From Marinobacter psychrophilus (lineage in GTDB: Bacteria > Pseudomonadota > Gammaproteobacteria > Pseudomonadales > Oleiphilaceae): a DNA stretch of 64,000 bases. Position numbers and translations under genes: made by a program. Positions 45,718 to 53,146 of this stretch are shown here, piece by piece (position 1 is the first letter of the stretch; the number at the start of each line of letters is the position of its first letter). The stretch is taken from contig NZ_CP011494.1 of assembly GCF_001043175.1 (NCBI RefSeq), positions 620,001-684,000 on the forward strand, in the 5' to 3' direction. Under the pieces are notes generated by a model. It was not told where the DNA came from and ran no database searches. It saw nothing but the letters and a program-made list of their open reading frames with translations.

Positions 45718-47337
45718 GCTGTCGCTATTACCCGTGTTTGCCGGTGCCGGCTGGGCCAGCAGGCGCGGCAGAATGTTTTGTCCCAGCTGCTTGCCCAACT
45801 CTACCCCCCACTGATCAAACGAATCCAGGTCCCAGATAACGCCCTGTACAAAGGTGCGATGTTCGTACAAAGCCATCATTGCGCCGAGCGTCCAAGGCGT
45901 AAGCTGCTGCATCATCAGAGTGTTGCTGGGTTGGTTTCCCGGTACCACTTTGTGCGAGGCCAGGCGGTCGACGTCTTGCGCTGACCGGCCTTCGGCGATC
46001 AGTTCGAACCGGGCTTGTTCCAGCGTTTTTCCGGCCATCATGGCTTGGGACTGGCTCAGACAGTTGGCGAACAGATCGGCGTGATGATTCGCAATGGGGT
46101 TATGGCTGACCAACGGAATAATGAAGTCTGCTGGAATCAGCCGGGTACCTTGGTGAATTAGCTGATGGTAGGCGTGCTGTCCGTTGGCGCCGAGCCCACC
46201 CCAGATGATGGGGCCGGTATGGTAGGTGACCGCAACGCCTGCGCGAGTCACGCGCTTGCCGTTGCTTTCCATGTCCAATTGCTGAAGGTAATCTGGCAAG
46301 CTGCGCAAATACTGGTCATAGGGCAAAATGGCGTGGCTGCAGGCGCCCCACAAATTGTTGTACCAGACACCTAACATGGCCATTACCACGGGCATGTTCT
46401 GTGCCAGTGGTGCTTGTATGAAATGTTCGTCCATGGCTTCGGCACCCGCCAGCAATTGGCGAAAATTGTCCATGCCAATGCTCAGGGCAACCGGTAAACC
46501 AATGGCTGACCACAGCGAATAGCGCCCGCCAACCCATTCCCACATCGGGAACAGGCTGTCTGCTTCGACACCGAAGGCTTTAGCGGCGTCAACATTAGCG
46601 GATACTGCCGCAAAGTGGTGCGCAACGGCGTCTGTTTGCGGGCAGCGCTGAACCAGCCATTCACGGGCTACTTTGGCGTTTTCCAGGGTTTCGGGGGTTT
46701 TGAAAGATTTTGACTGCACCAGAAATAGCGTGGTGTGCGGGTTTACTTGGCGCAAAATCTCGCAGATTTCAGTGCCGTCGATATTGGCTGCGTAATGGCA
46801 GCGTATGCCGCCGTGGTGATAAGGCGTTAGCGCCTCTGTCGCCAACTTTGGCCCGAGGAAAGAGCCACCAATGCCAATGCTGACCACGTCGGTAAAACGC
46901 TCGCCCGTGCAACCGCGGCGTTCACCGCCGGTGACCGCGTTAACAAACCGCTGCATTTGTTTCAGCGTAGCGTGAACTTCCTCTATCACGTTCTTGCCGT
47001 TCACCCGAATAGTCTGACCTGCACTTGCCCGCAAGGCGGTATGAAGCGCGGGCCTATTTTCAGTGTTGTTCACCGGCTCGCCGGCGAACAGTGCCTGGCG
47101 GCGGGAGGCCAGTTGGCACTCTTCGGCCAGAGCCATCAGGTCGGCGAGGGCGCCATCATCAAGGCGGTTTTTGGAGAAGTCCAGGGTCAGGCCAGCTGCT
47201 TCAATCATATAGCGTGATGCCCGTTGGCTGTCCTCGGCGAACAGCTGTGCCATGGGCTTCGTGGTTAGCCGCTGTCGATGGTGCAATAATGCTTGCCAGG
47301 CTTTGGTGGCGGCGGGTGTTGATGAATGGCCTTGCAT
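45670..47337 (-). CDS. pgi: Glucose-6-phosphate isomerase
   Basis: Interconverts glucose-6-phosphate and fructose-6-phosphate. 555 residues. SIGIGGSFLGPKLATEAL, the catalytic WEWVGGRYSLWSAIGL segment, GANGQHAYHQLIHQGT and DQWGVELGKQLGQ near the end are PGI signatures. The ATG at 47337 has AAGGA seven bases upstream; the longer frame is ignored. Convergent overlap of 48 bp with folK is unusual but both reading frames look genuine. Confidence 0.96.
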   Translation of the reverse strand: MQGHSSTPAATKAWQALLHHRQRLTTKPMAQLFAEDSQRASRYMIEAAGLTLDFSKNRLDDGALADLMALAEECQLASRRQALFAGEPVNNTENRPALHTALRASAGQTIRVNGKNVIEEVHATLKQMQRFVNAVTGGERRGCTGERFTDVVSIGIGGSFLGPKLATEALTPYHHGGIRCHYAANIDGTEICEILRQVNPHTTLFLVQSKSFKTPETLENAKVAREWLVQRCPQTDAVAHHFAAVSANVDAAKAFGVEADSLFPMWEWVGGRYSLWSAIGLPVALSIGMDNFRQLLAGAEAMDEHFIQAPLAQNMPVVMAMLGVWYNNLWGACSHAILPYDQYLRSLPDYLQQLDMESNGKRVTRAGVAVTYHTGPIIWGGLGANGQHAYHQLIHQGTRLIPADFIIPLVSHNPIANHHADLFANCLSQSQAMMAGKTLEQARFELIAEGRSAQDVDRLASHKVVPGNQPSNTLMMQQLTPWTLGAMMALYEHRTFVQGVIWDLDSFDQWGVELGKQLGQNILPRLLAQPAPANTGNSDSSTDALIARFRAANGI

Positions 47338-47410
47338 GATGGCGTCCTTCGCAAAATGGCCAGCGCTTGGGTCGCCGGGCACAGAGTCTTCCGTAACAGG
47401 GCGGAGCCGG

Positions 47411-48259
47411 TCAGCGGACCAGTGAAATATTGTCGATGAGCCGGGTAGCGCCCAGAAACACTGCGGCCAGAATGGCGAGCTCGCGATCATCGGCGGTTGC
47501 TGGCTTCAGGGTCTGGCTGTTAACAATGTTAACGTAGTCGGGTCGCAAACCCGCATTCAGCAGTTCTGTTTTCGCATGTTCGGATAGGCGTGCAAAGTGG
47601 GTGTCACCAGATTGCAGGTCTTTTTCAATGGTCTGGAGAATCTTGTATAGAGCCGGCGCAAGTGCCCGGTCTTCAATGCTGAGATAGCCATTACGGGAAC
47701 TTTTTGCCAAGCCGTCGCGGTCGCGCACGATGGCGACGCCAATGATTTCGACCGGCAACATCAGGTCGCGCACTAGCTTGCGAATAATCGTTAACTGCTG
47801 CAGGTCTTTTTCGCCAAACAGAGCAAAATCCGGTTGCACCATGTTTAGCAACATAGTGACAACGGTGGACACGCCGTCAAAGTGGCCAGGCCGGCTGGCA
47901 CCACAGTGGCCTTCGCTGATGTCAGACACCATCACTTTGGTCTGATGAGCCAGACCAGCCGGATAAATGTCCGCGGCGGAAGGCGTAAACAGCAGCGTGT
48001 TACCGGCTCCCGCCAGCATGCTCTGGTCTTCCATCAGGGTGCGGGGGTAGCTGTCGAGATCTTCGCTGGCACCAAACTGCATGGGGTTCACAAAAATGCT
48101 GGTTATCACAATATCTGCGGCTTCTGCGGCTTTGCGAACCAAGGACAGGTGACCTTCGTGCAAGTTGCCCATGGTGGGCACCAGAGCGATGGTTTTACCT
48201 TGCTGACGCCAGCTGCGCACCATGGCGCGCAGCTCTTTAACGGTGTTGACAGTTCTCAT
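47411..48259 (-). CDS. panC: Pantothenate synthetase
   Basis: Condenses pantoate with beta-alanine using ATP. 282 residues. [18 protein letters not shown] (HIGH-like motif) near residue 28, [19 protein letters not shown], and [16 protein letters not shown]. Its ATG overlaps the panB stop (ATGA). No panD is present between panC and pgi; the 73-bp gap is too small. Confidence 0.96.
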   Translation of the reverse strand: MRTVNTVKELRAMVRSWRQQGKTIALVPTMGNLHEGHLSLVRKAAEAADIVITSIFVNPMQFGASEDLDSYPRTLMEDQSMLAGAGNTLLFTPSAADIYPAGLAHQTKVMVSDISEGHCGASRPGHFDGVSTVVTMLLNMVQPDFALFGEKDLQQLTIIRKLVRDLMLPVEIIGVAIVRDRDGLAKSSRNGYLSIEDRALAPALYKILQTIEKDLQSGDTHFARLSEHAKTELLNAGLRPDYVNIVNSQTLKPATADDRELAILAAVFLGATRLIDNISLVR

Positions 48260-49050
48260 GCTTTGAACGTGTGCTCCTCTGCGGGGAATGTACGCTCGCT
48301 AACGGCTTTGGCGTAGGCTGCCAGAGCGTTGGTAACGGAGCCGTTTTCAGCCAAAAAGTTTTTCACAAAGCGCGGTTTGCGGCCGGGGGTCATGCCAAGC
48401 ATGTCGTATACCACCAGCACTTGGCCGTCGGTGTCGGCGCCGGCGCCAATGCCGATCACCGGTGCTTTGACGGCTTTTGCGATGCGTGCAGCCAGAGCGG
48501 CGGGCACGCATTCCAACAGAATGACATCGGCGCCGGCGGCTTCCAGCTCGCAGGCGTGTTCAACCATCAGGTCTGCTGCCTTTTCGTCGCGCCCTTGAAC
48601 TTTATAGCCGCCGAACTTGTTGACGAATTGCGGTGTCAGGCCTAAGTGCGCGCACACTGGAACGCCACGTTCGCTGAGCGCCTGAATGGTATCTCGCATC
48701 CAGCCGGTGCCTTCCAGTTTGACCATGTGGGCGCCGGCACGCATTAACTTTGCCGCGTTTTCCAGCGCGGCTTCGGTGGTGCCGTAGCTCATAAATGGCA
48801 TGTCGGCCATCACCAGCGAGCCGCGATTGCCTTTGGCGACGCAGCTGACGTGGTACACCATTTGATCCATGGTGACAGGCAGGGTGCTGTCGTTGCCCTG
48901 CAGTACCATGCCAAGCGAGTCTCCTATCAAAATGACGTCTACGCCGGCTTCGCTGACCAGCTGGGCAAAGGTGGCATCGTAGGAGGTCAGCGCGGAAAAT
49001 GCTTCGCCGCGCTGTTTGTATTCTCGCAGTGTGTTGATGGTAACGGCCAT
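48256..49050 (-). CDS. panB: 3-methyl-2-oxobutanoate hydroxymethyltransferase
   Basis: First step of pantothenate synthesis, from alpha-ketoisovalerate and methylene-THF. 264 residues. [26 protein letters not shown] (metal site), GAHMVKLEG, and [15 protein letters not shown] are family signatures. First gene of the coupled panB-panC pair, after a 115-bp gap from folK copy 2 in which no clear regulatory element is seen. Confidence 0.96.
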   Translation of the reverse strand: MAVTINTLREYKQRGEAFSALTSYDATFAQLVSEAGVDVILIGDSLGMVLQGNDSTLPVTMDQMVYHVSCVAKGNRGSLVMADMPFMSYGTTEAALENAAKLMRAGAHMVKLEGTGWMRDTIQALSERGVPVCAHLGLTPQFVNKFGGYKVQGRDEKAADLMVEHACELEAAGADVILLECVPAALAARIAKAVKAPVIGIGAGADTDGQVLVVYDMLGMTPGRKPRFVKNFLAENGSVTNALAAYAKAVSERTFPAEEHTFKA

Positions 49051-49165
49051 AAATTCCTCGCCTTTGCGATGGTTGGTCTAAATACCGGCTATGCCGGGTG
49101 TCCACAATTGCATCTGCTGCTGAAACAGTGTCATTCCAACCCTAACATTAGCAAATTTCGGGTGT

Positions 49166-49672
49166 TTAGGAGTGATCGTTTCTAGCGACTGGGGGCAGTT
49201 TGCGTAATTGGTTATCAGGGCACTGCTGGCGCAGCAGTGCTAATGCTGTGCCGTCGGGTAGGGTCAGCTTCGGGTTTAAGTCCAGTAAGGGTTGCAGGGC
49301 AAAGTCCCGCTGCGACAGTTGTGCGTGGGGTACTGTCAGGCGGTCATCGTTTAGCGTTTGCTGGCCGTATAGCAGCACGTCTAAGTCCAGCGTGCGTGGC
49401 CCCCAGTGTTGCAGGCGCTCGCGGCCGTGGGCCTGTTCAATATTCTGCAAATGGTTTAGCAGTACGTGAGGCTTCAGGCTGGTACTCAGCCATGCCGCAC
49501 CGTTGACATAATCTGGCTGGCCCTGAGGGCCTACCGGTTTGCTGGCGTAAAATGGAGATTGAGCAACCAGCGAAGTGTTCGGTAACGCTGCCAGTTCTGC
49601 AATGGCACGACCCAGCTGCGAAGCCGGGTCTGCCAGGTTGCTACCCAGGCCAATAAATACGTCTGTCATCAT
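49166..49672 (-). CDS. folK: 2-amino-4-hydroxy-6-hydroxymethyldihydropteridine pyrophosphokinase, copy 2
   Basis: 168 residues, full-length HPPK. FIGLGSNLADPASQL, FYASKPVGPQGQPDYVNGA, and WGPRTLDLDVLLYG, the classical signature, are all intact; this copy is closer to the canonical FolK than copy 1. The start overlaps the pcnB stop (TGATG), so it is translated with pcnB. An alternative ATG is one codon downstream. Confidence 0.93.
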   Translation of the reverse strand: MMTDVFIGLGSNLADPASQLGRAIAELAALPNTSLVAQSPFYASKPVGPQGQPDYVNGAAWLSTSLKPHVLLNHLQNIEQAHGRERLQHWGPRTLDLDVLLYGQQTLNDDRLTVPHAQLSQRDFALQPLLDLNPKLTLPDGTALALLRQQCPDNQLRKLPPVARNDHS

Positions 49673-51033
49673 CAATCCTGCGGCGGCCGCTTAACCGGTT
49701 TACGCCGGCGCTTGCGAGGTTTGGCTTCACCGCTGTCAAGATCTGTAATCATGCGTTCCTGGGCGCGTTCGTCCAGGCGCTGAAACTGTGTCCACCACTG
49801 ACCCAGACCGGGCTCAATCTCGCCGGCGCTCTCACGCACCAATAAGAAATCATAGGCGGCGCGAAAACGCGGATGCCCTAAGGTGATCAGTGCGCGTTTA
49901 CCCTGGCGCCGTGGCAGGCGCATTTGCAGTTCCCAGATTTCCTTCATGGGCCCGGAAAAGCGTTTGGGGATAGACGTTGCCTGTACCTGGCGGCCAATCA
50001 CTTTGGAGATCGCACTGTGCAGAGCCGGCTGTACCGGATCGCCGTTGTCTTGACATCGGCGCCATTCGGCTTGCAGCGCAGGCCATAGCATAGCGGCGAA
50101 CAGGAAATACGGGGTGACCGACTTGCCTTGGGCTATGCGTGCGTCAGTGTTGCGCAGCGCTTGGCGAATTAACTCGTCGGGTTCACCGGCTGCCAGCGCG
50201 CTGGCGGTGTCGGGAAAGAGCGGTGCCAGCAAATCGTAATGGCGCAGTTTGTCAAAAGTTGCTTCGCCATAACCGGCTGAAAACAGCTTTAGCACCTCGT
50301 CAAACAGTCGCGCCGCGGGAATGTGGGTCAGCAGCGGTGCCAGCTCGCGAATGGGGGCCTCGGTGGCCGGCTCGATGGCAAAATCGAGTTTGGCGGCGAA
50401 ACGAATGGCGCGCAGCATGCGCACAGGATCTTCCCGGTAACGGGTTTCCGGGTCACCAATTAATCGCATCTGGCGGTTGTTCAGGTCATCAACGCCATTT
50501 GCGAAGTCAATAACACTGAAATCGCGGATGCAGTAATAAAGGGCATTGATGGTGAAATCCCGGCGCAGCGCATCCTCTTCGAGGTTACCGTAGACATTGT
50601 CGCGCAGCAGTTGCCCGTGTTCGCTGGTTTTGCGATCGTCATCGTCATCATCGGCGGGATTGGCATTGCCGCGGAAGGTTGTCACCTCGATGACCTCGCG
50701 GCCGAAGACCACGTGCACAATACGAAACCTGCGCCCGATCAGGCGCGAGTTGCGAAACAGCTCGTGCACTTCTTCAGGCGTTGCATCGGTCGCAATGTCG
50801 AAATCTTTGGGTTGGCCACTGAGCAGTATGTCGCGCACGCCACCACCCACCAGGTAGGCTTCATAGCCCGCTTTGTTGAGGCGATGCAACACTTTTTTGG
50901 CGGGCTCACTGATGGCCGTGCGGGAAACACTGTGCTGGTCCCGTGAAATGTCCCTCCGCTGATAGCCAAGGGGTTTTTTCCGGGAGCTGCCGGGCATGAA
51001 CGAGCGCAGTTTGTCGACGAGTCTTTTAGGCAT
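49672..51033 (-). CDS. pcnB: Poly(A) polymerase I
   Basis: Adds 3' poly(A) tails that destabilise RNAs. 453 residues of the class II nucleotidyltransferase family. YLVGGGVRDILLSGQPKDFDIATDATPEEV holds the catalytic GG and DxD; RRDFTINAL and GDPETRYREDPVRMLRAIRFA follow. An acidic DDDDDDR insert lies before SEHG. The basic C-terminus (RKRRRKPVKR) suits RNA binding. GGATT lies five bases before the ATG. The gene is downstream of the crcZ-like RNA terminator. Confidence 0.95.
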   Translation of the reverse strand: MPKRLVDKLRSFMPGSSRKKPLGYQRRDISRDQHSVSRTAISEPAKKVLHRLNKAGYEAYLVGGGVRDILLSGQPKDFDIATDATPEEVHELFRNSRLIGRRFRIVHVVFGREVIEVTTFRGNANPADDDDDDRKTSEHGQLLRDNVYGNLEEDALRRDFTINALYYCIRDFSVIDFANGVDDLNNRQMRLIGDPETRYREDPVRMLRAIRFAAKLDFAIEPATEAPIRELAPLLTHIPAARLFDEVLKLFSAGYGEATFDKLRHYDLLAPLFPDTASALAAGEPDELIRQALRNTDARIAQGKSVTPYFLFAAMLWPALQAEWRRCQDNGDPVQPALHSAISKVIGRQVQATSIPKRFSGPMKEIWELQMRLPRRQGKRALITLGHPRFRAAYDFLLVRESAGEIEPGLGQWWTQFQRLDERAQERMITDLDSGEAKPRKRRRKPVKRPPQD

Positions 51034-51160
51034 TGAAATCCGTTGCGGCCATAGCGGCGATGAGCAAAAACAAAGAGTCTAACGGTTTGCGCCGCTTTTG
51101 CACACGTTTGCTGTGGATTGCTATGGTTTGCCCATGCCCGGGCATTCACCTGGGCCCATA

Positions 51161-51195
51161 AATTAAAGGGCGGATTCGCTTACACGAACCCGCCC
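51161..51195 (-). terminator. crcZ terminator
   Basis: GGGCGGGTTCG (51185-51195) pairs with CGAATCCGCCC (51168-51178) with one G-U pair and a TGTAAG loop, followed by TTTAATTT on the minus strand. Confidence 0.88.
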
Positions 51196-51546
51196 GCTAA
51201 AATCTGACGATCTAAATTATTTTTATTATTACTGGGATTCTTCTTATTTATTGTGTCCCACCGTAAGCCCCAATATCGGGGTATTTCAAACAAACAGAAA
51301 GCTTTGAATACTTAGAGTGGTCAAAAGCTTTATTCAAGCCTTGCGTGTCAGCAGCGACGTCTAGTGAACGTTTCTTATCTGCTTCAACAACTTTCACAAA
51401 CTAAGGGACCGCTAAAAAGCAAGGCATCCAAAACACTCAATTCGCTCGCGCTCTATTATTATTTTTGTTTCTGAGCGCTTCTCGCAGCTTATTTTTTTGT
51501 TTTTGTTGGCATGCTGCATTGTCACATCTTGTTTTTGTTGTTGTGC
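51162..51546 (-). ncRNA. crcZ: CrcZ-like Hfq/Crc-sequestering small RNA
   Basis: About 385 nt in the cbrB-pcnB gap. The predicted start, 13 nt after the -12 element, reads GCACAACAACAAAAACAAG, nearly the known 5' end of Pseudomonas CrcZ. AANAANAA motifs occur at 51542-51535 (AACAACAA), 51507-51491, 51472-51452 (AACAAAAATAATAATA), 51245-51238 (AAGAAGAA) and 51232-51214. These are the kind of sites bound by Hfq with Crc. A sigma-54 promoter, CbrB-type boxes and a terminator frame it. No open frame of note. In Pseudomonas, CrcZ rises on poor carbon sources and titrates Hfq/Crc, relieving catabolite repression. The name is by position and structure. Confidence 0.87.
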
Positions 51547-51556
51547 CCTATATTCA

Positions 51557-51574
51557 AAGCAGCCGCCGTGCCAG
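51557..51574 (-). promoter_or_regulatory. Sigma-54 promoter of the crcZ-like RNA
   Basis: Minus strand TGGCACGGCGGCTGCTT: TGGCAC (51568-51573), five bases, CTGC (51559-51562). -24 GG and -12 GC are correctly spaced. CbrB, encoded just upstream, is a sigma-54 activator with GAFTGA. Confidence 0.88.
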
Positions 51575-51624
51575 TTTTATAAATTCAATGATAAACAGCA
51601 GCTTGGCGTTTTCGTAGGGATAGG

Positions 51625-51706
51625 TGTTACCCCGTATTTGGGAAAAGTGTTACCGGTAGGTCATAAATGGCGAGGAAAGTGTTACCAGAGGAAACAGTCG
51701 GTAACA
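51625..51706. promoter_or_regulatory. Cluster of TGTTACC boxes, putative CbrB enhancer
   Basis: TGTTACC occurs at 51625-51631, 51648-51654 and 51680-51686; the inverse GGTAACA is at 51700-51706. The last two form an inverted pair separated by 13 bases. They lie 50-135 bp upstream of the crcZ -24 element. Paired TGTTAC/GTAACA elements are recalled for CbrB in Pseudomonas. Confidence 0.75.
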
Positions 51707-51735
51707 CAAGGTAGAACGGTCGGCAGCGGCCGAGG

Positions 51736-53139
51736 TCAGCTGCCAGACGTTTTTTTGCGCGGAATGCCCAGCCGTTGTCGCCTCTCCCATAAAGATTTAC
51801 GACTGATACCCAGTTTTTGGGCTAACTCGGTTTCACTCATTCGGTCCTGGTTCTCCAATACGAAGTGTTGAAAGTAGTCTTCCAGCGACAGATCTCCTTG
51901 GCTGCCTAGACCTTGAGCATCGGCTTGCTCGTTGTTACCAGCCACCAGGGTTTCGGGGATGTACTCACCGTCGCCGTTCAAATCCAGTAGTGCGGGGGTG
52001 ATCAGTTCGGAGTCACATAAAATAGTGGCTCGCTCAATGGCATTTTCCAGCTCTCGTACGTTTCCTGGCCAGCGATGCCGCTCTATTGTGCGCACGGCAT
52101 CTGCGCTGAACTGCAAATCGGGTTTGCCCATTTTGGCGCCTTGGCGCTTTAAAAAACGCCGCGCAAGTATCAAAATATCTCCCTGGCGATCGCGTAGGGG
52201 GGGAATACGCACCTGCATTACGTTCAGGCGATAGAACAAATCTTCACGGAATTCGCCGCTGCGGGTCATCGCTTTTAAATTGCGGTGGGTGGCTGCCAGC
52301 ATGCGAACGTTAACTTTGATGCTTTGGGTGGAACCCACCTTACGAATTTCGCCTTCTTGCAAAACTCGTAGTAGCCGAGATTGAGCTTCAGCGGGCAATT
52401 CGCCTATTTCATCCAGAAACAGACTGCCGCCGTTGGCGGCTTCAATAAGCCCGGTGCGGGCGTTGACGGCGCCGGTAAACGCGCCTTTTTCGTGGCCGAA
52501 CAGTTCTGACTCAATCAGGCTTTCGGGAATTGCGGCGCAGTTAACCGAAATCAGTGGTGCCGTTGCCCGTGGGCTCAGCAGGTGCAGGGCACGGGCCGCC
52601 AGTTCTTTTCCGGTGCCGGACTCACCCTGAATAAGCACTGTGGTTCCGGTGGGCGCCACTTTACGAATCAGGGTGAACACCCGCTGCATCGGTTCGCACT
52701 GACCAAACATGATGCTGGCTGGGTCGGAGTCTGCGGTTTGATGTGCTGTTTTAGCGGTCACGGCGCTGCTGCCATCCGCTGCTGCGATCGTGGATTTGCG
52801 CTCCAGAATGGCGGCTACCAATGCCAGCATTTCGTTGTGATCAAAAGGCTTGGCGATGTACTCCACGGCCCCCAGCTTCATTGAGTCAACGGCGGAGCGC
52901 AGGCTGGCGTAGCTGGTCATAATCAGCACCGGCGTTGTCGGCGCGCGTCGGATCATTTCGGTGCCCGGAGCACCGGGTAATCGTAGATCGGATATGATCA
53001 GATCGAAACTGCTCAAGTCATGCTCTTCGGCTTCCTCCACCGAGCCTGCGTCGGAGACGTCGTAGCCGGCGTGGGTTAGCATCTTGCGGACTGCGGAGCG
53101 AATGATGTGTTCATCTTCAACAATCAGGATACGGGGCAT
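51736..53139 (-). CDS. cbrB: Sigma-54-dependent response regulator CbrB
   Basis: 467-residue NtrC-type activator. Receiver domain (1-120) with phospho-acceptor Asp51 in [12 protein letters not shown]+ domain (about 145-375) with Walker A GESGTGKE, the sigma-54 contact loop GAFTGA and a [13 protein letters not shown]alker B, and a C-terminal Fis-type helix-turn-helix ([24 protein letters not shown]). Partner of CbrA, whose stop is seven bases before its ATG. The neighbouring crcZ-type gene, pcnB, gluQ and dksA reproduce the Pseudomonas cbr locus and support the specific name. Confidence 0.92.
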   Translation of the reverse strand: MPRILIVEDEHIIRSAVRKMLTHAGYDVSDAGSVEEAEEHDLSSFDLIISDLRLPGAPGTEMIRRAPTTPVLIMTSYASLRSAVDSMKLGAVEYIAKPFDHNEMLALVAAILERKSTIAAADGSSAVTAKTAHQTADSDPASIMFGQCEPMQRVFTLIRKVAPTGTTVLIQGESGTGKELAARALHLLSPRATAPLISVNCAAIPESLIESELFGHEKGAFTGAVNARTGLIEAANGGSLFLDEIGELPAEAQSRLLRVLQEGEIRKVGSTQSIKVNVRMLAATHRNLKAMTRSGEFREDLFYRLNVMQVRIPPLRDRQGDILILARRFLKRQGAKMGKPDLQFSADAVRTIERHRWPGNVRELENAIERATILCDSELITPALLDLNGDGEYIPETLVAGNNEQADAQGLGSQGDLSLEDYFQHFVLENQDRMSETELAQKLGISRKSLWERRQRLGIPRKKTSGS

Positions 53140-53146
53140 ATCTGTG

